64,000 nucleotides of DNA, taken from assembly GCA_052144935.1 (NCBI GenBank), contig JBKQPR010000362.1, positions 1 through 64,000 of the forward strand, read 5' to 3'. Within the stretch, counting starts at the first letter, position 1; the number at the start of each line of letters is the position of its first letter. Position numbers and translations under genes: made by a program. The notes below the pieces were generated by a model. It saw nothing but the letters and a program-made list of their open reading frames with translations, had not been told where the DNA came from and did no database searches. This document shows positions 31,908 through 39,502 of this stretch, piece after piece. This DNA comes from JOPF133 sp052144935. Lineage in GTDB: Bacteria > Acidobacteriota > Terriglobia > Bryobacterales > Bryobacteraceae.

Positions 31908-34181
31908 TTACTTCAGCCGCACCGGCTGCGTGAACGCGCCATTCCCCGCCGAATCCCAGAACGCGAAGCGCACCCACTGCTTGCCGGTTGCGTCGAAAGG
32001 AATCCGGAAGGTGTTGTGACTCAGCGGCGGCAATCCCGTGGTGGGCATCACTTGCCGGCCGCTGGTGTGTCCGTCGCCCCAGACCACCTCGACGAACTCG
32101 GGCGGGAAGGTCCACTCCACATCGGCTGTATAGACGCGCCGGGCGCCCGTGCCTTCAATCCCCCACTGCCGCAGAAGGACTTCGCCGCTCGAAACGAAGT
32201 AATCGCCGGCCCGCATGGCGCGCACGATCGGCGACCAGTCCTCGCCATACGCCGGCACGCGCCCAAGCTTCACGTAGTTGACGATCAACTGCGGAAAGGT
32301 CTCGTCGTCCGGGTACTTCATGTAAGTGTCGCCTTCCGCGATCATATACTTCGGGTCCGTGCCCCAGTTATTCATCTCGTCCATCAGGTCCAGGCAGCGC
32401 ACCTCGCACAGGCGCTTCTGCGATTGGTCCACCGGCAGCGACTGAAACGAGCCGCCCAGGAAGCGGTCGCTGAGGAAATGCGCCTTGTCGCGGACCGCAT
32501 CGGGGTAGCCGGCCGACCCCTTGGTGCGCGGGTGCGCCTGCCACATCAAGCCGGCCTCGCGCCGGATCATGTCCAGTTCTTCCTCAGGCGACCCGATGTG
32601 GTACACCTTGCCGAATTTCGGATCGTTTTCCTGAAACTGCTGGCCGCCGGTGCGCACGTGCGACCAATACAACGGGTGCGGCAGGAAGGTGATGTAGTGG
32701 CCGCCCAGTTGGGCGTCCGGCTCCTCGCCCGGCACCAGCAGGAAATCGCGGTCGGAGAAGCGCTCGCAGCCGTCGAAATAAACCTTCTGCTCGGCGAAGC
32801 GCAGCGGTCCGGGGTCGTTGGGATGCGAATCGCCGTGGAAATCGGCCAGGATCGCCACGTTGATTCCCAGCCCGCGGAACACCTGCAGCCAGCTTGGCTG
32901 CACGTCCAGCGAGCCGTCATCGGTGATGTGCTCGTTCCAGTGCATGTGGAAGTGGCTCACCAGCACTTTGAAGCCGGGCATCTCCTTGTAGCGGTCGTCG
33001 TGGGTGTAAGCCAGAATGGCTTCATCGGTGGCTTGGGCGCCGTTGGGGCTGAGGTAAAAGTACACCGGCATGCGCTGCCAGGTTCCCGGAGGCGCATTGT
33101 AGAGCGCGAAGTTGTTGATGTCGTGGCGCGCCTCGTTGGCGGTTTTCGCCCACTCCGCGTCGGAAACGCCGAGGGGCCGGTAGGACTCTTCGCGGTCGGC
33201 CTGCCGCACGCCGATGGAAAAGGACGACGCACTGTCCTTGCGGTAATACACATAGCCCAGGTTGGTTTCGATTTCGCGGGCGAAGAAGAACTTATGCGAA
33301 GGGGGCAGGAAGGCCAGCGAGCCGCCTCCCTGCTCCACCATGGCGACGCGGTTGCGCGCCTTTACGGCCACCGCATCGGCATTCACGGCGCCGCCGAATG
33401 CATACTGCTGCCAGTTGCGGGCCGTGTCGCGCCACGCCAGGCGCGTATCGTTGGCGATGGCCATGCCCTTCAGCCCGGCCAGATATTTGTAGGCCACCGA
33501 AGGCTCGCCGGTTTTGGCGATCACCTCCTGCCGCAGCAGGTTCGAGCCGCGGTAGACCGTGTATTGCAAGCGGCCGGAGAAGATTCCCATCGCGACGCCG
33601 GGGAAGGTCACTTCGATGCGCGCGCCATCGCTCTTCACCTGGCAGCCGGTGGCCTGGTAAGTGGCCCACGCGCGGCGGATCTCTTCCGGTTTCCGCGGCA
33701 GGTCCATATTGGTGTTGGGCGCGCCGGGCACCATCAGCGGCGCGTCCCAGAAAGCGTTCCATTTCTCACGCTCCACCACTTCGGGCGTGAGCGCGATGCC
33801 CAGTGCGCGCAGGGGCGCCATCTGCTGCTCCGAGAGCCGCCGCTGGCCGCTGGTCACCTGGAATTCGGGGGTGAGATTGCGCCCCAGCACAATCCAGCTC
33901 CCGCCGGCTTTGCGGGCGGCCATTTCGGCCACCATAGGCTGGCCATTGCGTATGGCGAAGGAGGCGCGAAGCTGTGCCCCGCGCTCACCGGTCCAGGAAA
34001 TCTCGAGTGCGCCACTGGATGGCTCCGTGGACGGCTCCGTGGATGGCACCGTGGACGGCTCCGTGGACGGCACGGCCTTCAGCCCCTCCTGCGGTTTGTA
34101 CTCCTTCAGATCGCAGTTCAGGCTCTGGCTCCAAGCTGCCACCGAAAGCGCGGCGGGCAAAAAGATAGCTCGTAGTTTCAC
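31908..34181 (-). CDS. Large exported protein with PHP-like metal-binding region
   Basis: 757 aa with a signal peptide (KLRAIFLPAALSVAAWS). A Pro/Ser/Thr/Glu repeat linker (about residues 37-56, encoded by a 12-bp minisatellite) is followed by a beta-rich region (about 60-380) and then by VLVSHFHMHWNEH, ADFHGDSHPNDPGPLRFAEQ, LVPGEEPDAQLGGHYITFLP and WQAHPRTKGS. The order H-x-H, D-x-H, E and H is that of PHP-fold phosphoesterases and CehA/McbA-type metallohydrolases. The last 120 residues look like an Ig-like domain. Substrate unknown. No true homologue name comes to mind; PHP assignment is by motif only. It is monocistronic. Confidence 0.7.
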   Translation of the reverse strand: MKLRAIFLPAALSVAAWSQSLNCDLKEYKPQEGLKAVPSTEPSTVPSTEPSTEPSSGALEISWTGERGAQLRASFAIRNGQPMVAEMAARKAGGSWIVLGRNLTPEFQVTSGQRRLSEQQMAPLRALGIALTPEVVEREKWNAFWDAPLMVPGAPNTNMDLPRKPEEIRRAWATYQATGCQVKSDGARIEVTFPGVAMGIFSGRLQYTVYRGSNLLRQEVIAKTGEPSVAYKYLAGLKGMAIANDTRLAWRDTARNWQQYAFGGAVNADAVAVKARNRVAMVEQGGGSLAFLPPSHKFFFAREIETNLGYVYYRKDSASSFSIGVRQADREESYRPLGVSDAEWAKTANEARHDINNFALYNAPPGTWQRMPVYFYLSPNGAQATDEAILAYTHDDRYKEMPGFKVLVSHFHMHWNEHITDDGSLDVQPSWLQVFRGLGINVAILADFHGDSHPNDPGPLRFAEQKVYFDGCERFSDRDFLLVPGEEPDAQLGGHYITFLPHPLYWSHVRTGGQQFQENDPKFGKVYHIGSPEEELDMIRREAGLMWQAHPRTKGSAGYPDAVRDKAHFLSDRFLGGSFQSLPVDQSQKRLCEVRCLDLMDEMNNWGTDPKYMIAEGDTYMKYPDDETFPQLIVNYVKLGRVPAYGEDWSPIVRAMRAGDYFVSSGEVLLRQWGIEGTGARRVYTADVEWTFPPEFVEVVWGDGHTSGRQVMPTTGLPPLSHNTFRIPFDATGKQWVRFAFWDSAGNGAFTQPVRLK
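34018..34077. repeat. 12-bp in-frame minisatellite (5 units)
   Basis: Five tandem units of GAYGGCWCCGTG (34018, 34030, 34042, 34054, 34066 onward; the last diverges at its end) encode repeated P-S-T-E/V on the minus strand just after the signal peptide of the large exported protein. Confidence 0.85.
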
Positions 34182-34387
34182 GGCACACCTCCAGCTTCGG
34201 CTCTAACGTATCACAACGCGCAGTATAGGAATGTGGGTTGCCGGCTGCCTTTCCGGCCTATTTGTGGTTACTGCTGCGTGAGTGGTTTGCTCGCGGGGCC
34301 GGCGAAGGTACGAAAACCTACAGGCTTAACGAAAGTACATAGACAGTAGCCCGTTCGTACCACAACTAAAAGCAGGTATAAATCGGT

Positions 34388-34501
34388 CTTCCAAGTATAG
34401 CAGCTTTAAGGCATGATGACTGTGGAGCTGCGAGTCTGCCAGTTTCGAGAGTTCGCTTCCTGTTACGCCGGAGGATGCGTCACCTCCGGCGTTTCTTTTT
34501 C
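34388..34501 (+). ncRNA. Candidate small transcript ending in a terminator hairpin
   Basis: The 34182-34514 gap has no convincing gene. A TATAAA-like hexamer at 34377-34382 precedes about 110 nt that end in a strong terminator (34466-34500) pointing along +. No plus-strand gene lies upstream within reach that would need this terminator. The one plus-strand frame across it is antisense to yceI further on. The evidence is positional only, and a -35 element is not clear. Confidence 0.25.
34466..34500 (+). terminator. Rho-independent terminator
   Basis: A 9-bp GC-rich stem (CGCCGGAGG / CCTCCGGCG), 8-nt loop, followed by TTTCTTTTT. The T-run is on the plus side only, so it fits plus-strand termination; the minus-strand yceI gene ends 14 nt beyond. 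Confidence 0.75.
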
Positions 34502-34514
34502 AGGCCGCTGCCAC

Positions 34515-35045
34515 TTACTGCCGCACGCCTTCCATCTCGATCGAGATCTTGACCTGATCGCCCACCAGCACGCCTCCGGTCTCCAGGGCGCTATTCCAGG
34601 TCAGGCCGAAATCCTTGCGGTCGATTTTAGCGGTGGCGCTGGCGCCGATTCTGACGTATCCCCAAGGGTCCCTGGTTTCGGGCGTGGGCCCTTCCACTTC
34701 CAAGACCACGCTGTGGGTCACTCCATGGATCGTCAGATGCCCGGTCACTTCCAGACCACCTTCGGTGGATTGAACCTGCGTGCTCCGGAACTGGATCTCC
34801 GGGAACTTCTCCACGTCGAAGAAATCCGGGCTTTTCAAGTGCCCGTCGCGCTGCGGATCGCGGGTGCTGATCGAAGTGGCGTCGATACTGGCTTCGATTG
34901 ACGAGTTAGCGGGGTTTTCAGAATCCCATAGGATCTTCCCCGAGACTTTGGTGAATTCGCCGCGTACATTCGTAATCATCATATGGCGAACGCTGAAATG
35001 CGCGCCGGAATGAGTTGGATCGATTTGGTAAGTCACTTGTGCCAT
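34515..35045 (-). CDS. YceI-family protein
   Basis: 176 aa without a signal peptide. YceI lipocalin-like barrel: YQIDPTHSGAHFSVRHMMIT at the N-terminus, SSIEASIDATSISTRDPQRD, HLKSPDFFDVEKFPEIQFRS, HLTIHGVTHSVVLEVE and RIGASATAKIDRKDFGLTWN. All family motifs are present. YceI proteins bind polyisoprenoids; many are periplasmic, but this one seems cytoplasmic. It is separated from marR by a long palindrome, both on the minus strand, and may be under MarR influence (inference). Confidence 0.92.
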   Translation of the reverse strand: MAQVTYQIDPTHSGAHFSVRHMMITNVRGEFTKVSGKILWDSENPANSSIEASIDATSISTRDPQRDGHLKSPDFFDVEKFPEIQFRSTQVQSTEGGLEVTGHLTIHGVTHSVVLEVEGPTPETRDPWGYVRIGASATAKIDRKDFGLTWNSALETGGVLVGDQVKISIEMEGVRQ

Positions 35046-35074
35046 GATTCGTTTCTCCTCTTATTGCCCCCATT

Positions 35075-35178
35075 TCACCGCGGAGACGCGGAGAAAACGG
35101 AGGAAACGCGGAGAAAGCAATAAAGCAATTCTTGTTTTCCTCCGCGCTTCCTCCGCTCTCTCCGCGTTCCCGCGGTGA
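35075..35178. repeat. Long intergenic palindrome (copy 3)
   Basis: The outer tips TCACCGCGG (35075-35083) and CCGCGGTGA (35170-35178) are exact complements. Inside, GAGACGCGGAGAAAACGGAG pairs approximately with the CTTCCTCCGCTCTCTCCGCG side. It ends 12 nt from the marR stop, on that gene's 3' side. Confidence 0.85.
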
Positions 35179-35189
35179 GTCTGTCCGTG

Positions 35190-35663
35190 TTAGGGAGACT
35201 CGCCTTCGCGGAGGGTCTCCAAGATGTCGATCAATTCCCTGAGGCGGTCCCGGCCGGCGCGGCCCATCAGGGTGCGCAGCAGATCCGCCAATGGCCGGTC
35301 GATCTCCGCAACCAGCGCCAGACCCTCGCGGGTGATGCGGGTGATCACCACGCGGCGGTCCTGCCGGCTGCGTTCGCGCGCGATCAGGTGGCGCGCCTCC
35401 ATACGGTCGAGCAAGCGCGTCACGTCCGGATCGGGCGTGAGCATCCTGTCGGTGGCCTGGCTGCACGTCAATCCGTCCGTCCCCGCCCCCCGCAGAATGC
35501 GCAGCATGTTGTATTGCGTGCCGCTGAGCTGGTACTGCTTCAACAGCCCAGTCGTTTTTTCTTGCAGCGCCTCAAACGTGCGGCCCAGATTGAGGAAGGC
35601 TTCCTCTTCCAGAGAAGCAAACGGTTTGGTCTGTTGAATCTCGCGCGCCAGTTTGCCGCTCAT
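35190..35663 (-). CDS. MarR-family transcriptional regulator
   Basis: 157 aa from ATG 35663; the frame is open to 35762 but that stretch covers the promoter. Winged-helix features: LSGTQYNMLRILRGAGTDGL (helices 1-3), TCSQATDRMLTPDPDVTRLL (recognition helix), DRMEARHLIARERSRQDRRV with the wing DRR, VVITRITREGLALVAEID, and a C-terminal dimer helix (RLRELIDILETLREGE). MarR proteins usually repress their own operon until a ligand or oxidant binds. The upstream direct repeats and divergent neighbour suggest autoregulation. Confidence 0.9.
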   Translation of the reverse strand: MSGKLAREIQQTKPFASLEEEAFLNLGRTFEALQEKTTGLLKQYQLSGTQYNMLRILRGAGTDGLTCSQATDRMLTPDPDVTRLLDRMEARHLIARERSRQDRRVVITRITREGLALVAEIDRPLADLLRTLMGRAGRDRLRELIDILETLREGESP

Positions 35664-35670
35664 GCTTACA

Positions 35671-35722
35671 ATATAATACGTGATAACGAATATTGTCAAG
35701 ACGAAAGTTGTGATAGCGGATA
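35671..35722 (-). promoter_or_regulatory. marR promoter with two GTGATARCGRATA direct repeats
   Basis: On the minus strand a perfect -35 TTGACA (35694-35699), 17-bp spacer and -10 TTATAT (35671-35676) lead to a predicted start within a few nt of ATG 35663, so the mRNA would be nearly leaderless. GTGATAACGAATA (35680-35692, inside the spacer) and GTGATAGCGGATA (35710-35722) lie 30 bp apart, three helical turns, on the same side of DNA. They are plausible MarR operators also covering the divergent gene's upstream region. Confidence 0.6.
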
Positions 35723-35794
35723 CTACCGAACCGAATCTCCCCGTTTCCGGCGGCGCCGGCATGCGGGTATCATTCCAGAAGGAGGTCTTAATTC

Positions 35795-36634
35795 GTGAGA
35801 AGCGCGCACATTGCCATGCTGATGCTGGCGGCCAGTCCGGCCGCGCATGCCGACTTCAGCTTCACCATGACACAGAAGTCCGGTCCGGGCGGCGACCAGA
35901 TCGTTAAACACTACGTGAAGGGCCAGAAGGAAAAGGAAGAACGCGGGACCATCGCCACCATTGTGGATTTCGATGCGCAGACCCTGACCACTATCGATAC
36001 CGCCGCCAAGACGTACAAGGTGGTGGGGTTCAGCGACATGGCCAACGCCGGGGCGGCGAGTGTGGACGTCCAGGCCGACGTTAAAAGCACCGGGCAGAAG
36101 AAGACCATCAACGGGTTCAACGCGAGCCAGGTGATCCTGACCATGCAGGTGGACATGCCGCAGGCTCGGCCGGCCGGCATCAAAGCGAAGATGGAGGTCG
36201 AACTCTGGCTGTCGCGGGATGTGCCGGGCAGCCAGGAGTTGGCCGCCTTTTACAAGAAAAACGCGGCCCACTGGCCGGTGGGGGCCTCCGGGGGCGGCAA
36301 TCCAAGCATGCAGAAGGCCATGGCCAAGCTACAGCAGCAGTTTGCGGAGATGGATGGAGTGCCGGTGATGGAGGTAATCCGCATGAAATCGGGGGGCGGC
36401 GCCGGTCCGTCCGCGGCGCAAACGCAGCAGATGGCCCAGGCGCGCGCACAATTGGAGGCCATAGCCAAGCGGGGAGGGCCGCAAGGCGCGGCCGCCCAGC
36501 AGACGCTTGCCGGAATGAGTGACGGCTTGGTCGCGCTCTTCGAAATCACCATGGAAGCCGGCAACTTCTCGAGCAGCGCGATCCCCGATTCCGCCTTCGA
36601 AGTCCCTGCGGGCTATCGGAAGTTGGGGCAGTAG
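35795..36634 (+). CDS. Exported DUF4412-like protein
   Basis: 279 aa from GTG 35795 with AGGAGGT at 35779-35785. A signal peptide (RSAHIAMLMLAASPAAHA) is followed by a beta-rich domain (FSFTMTQKSGPGGDQIVKHY, TIVDFDAQTLTTIDTAAKTY) like DUF4412/outer-membrane lipoprotein-type folds, then an Ala/Gln-rich helix (AAQTQQMAQARAQLEAIAKR) and a closing EVPAGYRKLGQ, typical of DUF4412 proteins. Role unknown. It is divergent from marR with the candidate operators between, so it may be a MarR target. Confidence 0.75.
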   Translation: MRSAHIAMLMLAASPAAHADFSFTMTQKSGPGGDQIVKHYVKGQKEKEERGTIATIVDFDAQTLTTIDTAAKTYKVVGFSDMANAGAASVDVQADVKSTGQKKTINGFNASQVILTMQVDMPQARPAGIKAKMEVELWLSRDVPGSQELAAFYKKNAAHWPVGASGGGNPSMQKAMAKLQQQFAEMDGVPVMEVIRMKSGGGAGPSAAQTQQMAQARAQLEAIAKRGGPQGAAAQQTLAGMSDGLVALFEITMEAGNFSSSAIPDSAFEVPAGYRKLGQ

Positions 36635-36868
36635 CGGCGCGCCACGCTCCGGGGTTCCCACGCGATTCCACCGCGCGAACGAAGAAATCCGCTGCCCTCA
36701 TGGGCCGCGCCGCCCAGCCGCGCCGTCCAGCCGCGCCGGCCAGCCACGCCAGCCAGGATCGCTGGCCAGGATCGCCGGATCGGACGCTTATGCACCGTGC
36801 CTCCCCATCGTCTGCGGCGACGCGGCTCCGCAGGGGCGCGGCAAGGTGGGGAACCGGCTGAGAGTCTG

Positions 36869-36907
36869 TTGACACGGTCGCCCGCCTGTTGCTTAACTAT
36901 AGTTAAG
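36869..36907 (+). promoter_or_regulatory. mntH promoter with 16-bp palindromic operator
   Basis: TTGACA at 36869-36874 is followed, 17 nt later, by the perfect palindrome CTTAACTATAGTTAAG (36892-36907), which covers the expected -10 position. It ends 9 nt before the ATG at 36917. A palindrome placed there fits a metal-dependent repressor (DtxR/MntR or Fur type), though it is not a textbook box for any. Confidence 0.55.
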
Positions 36908-36916
36908 TACGACGGC

Positions 36917-38827
36917 ATGGCAGGCTTGGAAAATCTCGGTGCGGCTTCGCGATCGCTGTCGGACGTACACGGCAGCGTGGGCACGGCCGACCTCTCTTTC
37001 TGGCGGCGCATGTTCGCCTTCGCGGGACCGGCCTACCTGGTGAGCGTCGGGTATATGGATCCCGGCAACTGGGCTACCGATCTGGAAGGCGGGGCGCGCT
37101 TCGGCTACCGGCTCCTGTGGGTGCTGGTCATGTCCAACGCCATGGCCATCCTTCTGCAAACGCTCAGCGCGCGCCTGGGAATCGTGGCCGGCCGCGACCT
37201 GGCGCAAGCCTGCCGCGAAACTTATCCCCGCCCGGTAAACCTGGCCCTGTGGGGCCTGTGCGAAATCGCCGTGGCGGCCTGCGACCTGGCCGAAGTGCTA
37301 GGCGCGGCCATCGGGCTGAATCTGTTGTTTCATATCCCTCTGCTGGCGGGCGTCCTGCTCACCGCCGCCGACACGCTCCTGCTGTTGTGGTTTCAGAGCT
37401 TTGGTATCCGCACCCTGGAAGCCTTCGTCCTGTCGCTCATCCTCATGATGGGCGGATGTTTCGCCATCGAGATCTTCTGGGCCAAGCCCTCGGTTCCGGA
37501 GATGCTCACGGGGCTCCTGCCGCGGCTCGGCGGAGACAGCCTGTACATCGCCATAGGGATTCTGGGCGCCACCGTCATGCCCCACAACCTGTATCTGCAC
37601 TCCGCGCTGGTGCAGACCCGGCATATCAACCGGGATCCAGCGGCCATGCGGACCGCCTGCCGCTACAACTTCCTGGATTCGGCGGTGGCGCTGAACGGAG
37701 CCCTGCTGGTCAATGCGGCCATCCTGGTGATGTCGGCGGCTTTGTTTTTTAAGCGCGGCATCGTGGTCACCCAGATCCAGCAGGCCCACGAACTGCTCGT
37801 ACCCCTTTTGGGCGCCTCCATGGCCGGAGTCATTTTCGCAGTGGCGCTGCTGTGCTCCGGCCAATCGTCCACTCTCACCGGCACGCTGGCTGGCCAGGTG
37901 GTGATGGAAGGCTTCCTCAATATCCGCATGCGGCCGTGGCTGCGGCGGCTGATCACGCGCGCGCTGGCGGTGATTCCGGCAGCCCTCACTATCTACATCT
38001 CGGGCGATAAGGCCACCTACCAGCTCATCATCCTCAGCCAGGTGATCCTCAGCATGCAACTGCCCTTCGCCATCATTCCGCTGGTGCATTTCACTAACGA
38101 CCGGAAGCGCATGGGCCCCTTCGCCAATGCGCGCTGGGTGAAGCTGCTGGCCTGGACCACCGCGGCGGTCATCGTGGGGTTGAACATGTGGTTGGCCGGA
38201 CCCATCATCGGCGGCTGGCTGGAATCCGCCGGGCGCTGGCGGATACTGGTCTGGCTGGTGACCGTTCCGGCGGCTCTGCTGATCCTTCTACTACTTTTGT
38301 GGGTGACCATGGAGCCGCTCATCAGGCGGCGCACCCACGGTTTCGGCCGCGCCTCCGTCCTTCTGCCGGAAACCGCTGGTGCGGAAGCGGTTGTGCCTCC
38401 CGTCTACCATCGGATCCTGGTCCCGCTGGACCACACGGTGCTGGACCGCCTGGCAGTCAGCCACGCCGCCGCCATGGCGAGGCTGTATGGGGCCAAACTC
38501 TATCTACTACACGTAGAGGAGGATGTGACCAGCCAGATCTACGGACAGGCAGCTTCCACGGCCGAAGTGGAAGCCGGCGAGCAGTATATCGGAAAAATCG
38601 CGCGGGGCTTGCGGGATCAGGGAATCACCGTGGAAACGGCCATTTCGCATTCCTCGTCTCCCGGAAAAGAGATTGTGCGTTACGCCCATTCGGTGCACCC
38701 GGATCTGGTAATCATGGGTGCGCACGGGCATGGCGGAATCAAGGACTTGATTTTCGGAACCACCATCAATCCGGTGCGCCATAATCTCGATGTGCCCATG
38801 CTGATCGTGCGGCCGGGAAAAACCTAA
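36917..38827 (+). CDS. mntH: Nramp-family Mn2+/Fe2+ transporter fused to a UspA domain
   Basis: 636 aa from ATG 36917; the frame is open to 36797 but that covers the promoter. Residues about 30-480 form an 11-12 TM Nramp transporter with DPGNWATDLEGG (TM1 metal site) and ATVMPHNLYLHSAL (TM6 MPHN site), both intact. Residues about 495-636 form a universal stress protein domain (YHRILVPLDHTVLDRLAVSH, DLVIMGAHGHGGIKDLIFGT, VPMLIVRP) with the ATP-binding G-x2-G-x9-G(S/T)-like loop. Proton-coupled metal uptake in the inner membrane with a cytoplasmic nucleotide-sensing tail is the likely role. Such fusions occur in Acidobacteria. Confidence 0.93.
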   Translation: MAGLENLGAASRSLSDVHGSVGTADLSFWRRMFAFAGPAYLVSVGYMDPGNWATDLEGGARFGYRLLWVLVMSNAMAILLQTLSARLGIVAGRDLAQACRETYPRPVNLALWGLCEIAVAACDLAEVLGAAIGLNLLFHIPLLAGVLLTAADTLLLLWFQSFGIRTLEAFVLSLILMMGGCFAIEIFWAKPSVPEMLTGLLPRLGGDSLYIAIGILGATVMPHNLYLHSALVQTRHINRDPAAMRTACRYNFLDSAVALNGALLVNAAILVMSAALFFKRGIVVTQIQQAHELLVPLLGASMAGVIFAVALLCSGQSSTLTGTLAGQVVMEGFLNIRMRPWLRRLITRALAVIPAALTIYISGDKATYQLIILSQVILSMQLPFAIIPLVHFTNDRKRMGPFANARWVKLLAWTTAAVIVGLNMWLAGPIIGGWLESAGRWRILVWLVTVPAALLILLLLLWVTMEPLIRRRTHGFGRASVLLPETAGAEAVVPPVYHRILVPLDHTVLDRLAVSHAAAMARLYGAKLYLLHVEEDVTSQIYGQAASTAEVEAGEQYIGKIARGLRDQGITVETAISHSSSPGKEIVRYAHSVHPDLVIMGAHGHGGIKDLIFGTTINPVRHNLDVPMLIVRPGKT

Positions 38828-38830
38828 AGT

Positions 38831-38849
38831 TTGGGACAGGCTGTCCCAA
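38831..38849. terminator. Short hairpin after mntH
   Basis: TTGGGACAGGCTGTCCCAA is an 8-bp inverted repeat with a 3-nt loop starting 3 nt after the mntH stop. No T-run follows, so it may be a 3'-end stabilising or rho-assisted hairpin. Confidence 0.45.
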
Positions 38850-38947
38850 CCGCGTGTCACAGCTACCCACGGCGGTCCGTGGTGCTCCACGTAACACAAA
38901 TGCAATCAACAAGATTCGCTGGTACATCACGTGCTTTTGAGAATCCC

Positions 38948-39502
38948 GTGAAGCGCTATTTTCCGCTTGCGCTGGTTTTGAGCTTCTGCATGGCGCCGCT
39001 CCACGGCGCCACTCTGCAGCAACTCTCCATGAACGACCTGATTGTCAAATCGACGGCCATCGTTCATGGCAAGGTCGCCAGTTCATCCGCGTCCTTTTCC
39101 GGCAAACTGATTTATACCCATTACGCCGTCCAGGTGTCCGAGCAGTTCAAGGGCGGCAATCAAACTTCTATCGATGTAGTGGTTCCGGGCGGCACGGTCG
39201 GTAACCTGCGGCAATCGTTTTCCGGCACGCCCAGTTTCAACGTCGGTGACGATTACGTCTTCTTCCTGTGGACCAGCCGCGCGGGGCTGACCCAGGTGCT
39301 CGGGTTGACCCAAGGGCTTTTCTCGGTTGCGCAGGACGGCTCCTCCGATCCCGCGACCACGCGCACCGCCAGCCACGAACCAATGCTGAGTGCCACCTCC
39401 GGCCAGCAGGTCAAGGATCAGACTTTGACCATGAAGTTGAGCCAACTGCGTGCGCTGATCGCAGCCACGCTGGGAACCTCCACTCCGGGCGGCAACCAAT
39501 GA
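38948..39502 (+). CDS. Exported protein of unknown function, coupled to the matrixin gene
   Basis: 184 aa from GTG 38948, chosen because a signal peptide (KRYFPLALVLSFCMAPLHGA) then starts the protein. The body has an OB/beta-sandwich-like pattern: MNDLIVKSTAIVHGKVASSS, IYTHYAVQVSEQFKGGNQTS, DVVVPGGTVGNLRQSFSGTP and VGDDYVFFLWTSRAGLTQVL. I recognise no named family, but such small proteins recur beside acidobacterial matrixins. Its TGA overlaps the next ATG (ATGA), so the two are co-translated and may work as a secreted pair, perhaps inhibitor or accessory plus protease (inference). Confidence 0.75.
   Translation: MKRYFPLALVLSFCMAPLHGATLQQLSMNDLIVKSTAIVHGKVASSSASFSGKLIYTHYAVQVSEQFKGGNQTSIDVVVPGGTVGNLRQSFSGTPSFNVGDDYVFFLWTSRAGLTQVLGLTQGLFSVAQDGSSDPATTRTASHEPMLSATSGQQVKDQTLTMKLSQLRALIAATLGTSTPGGNQ

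Noticed and set aside
34413..34901. Plus-strand frame across the candidate terminator
   Set aside because: Reads through the terminator and is antisense to yceI; no domain.
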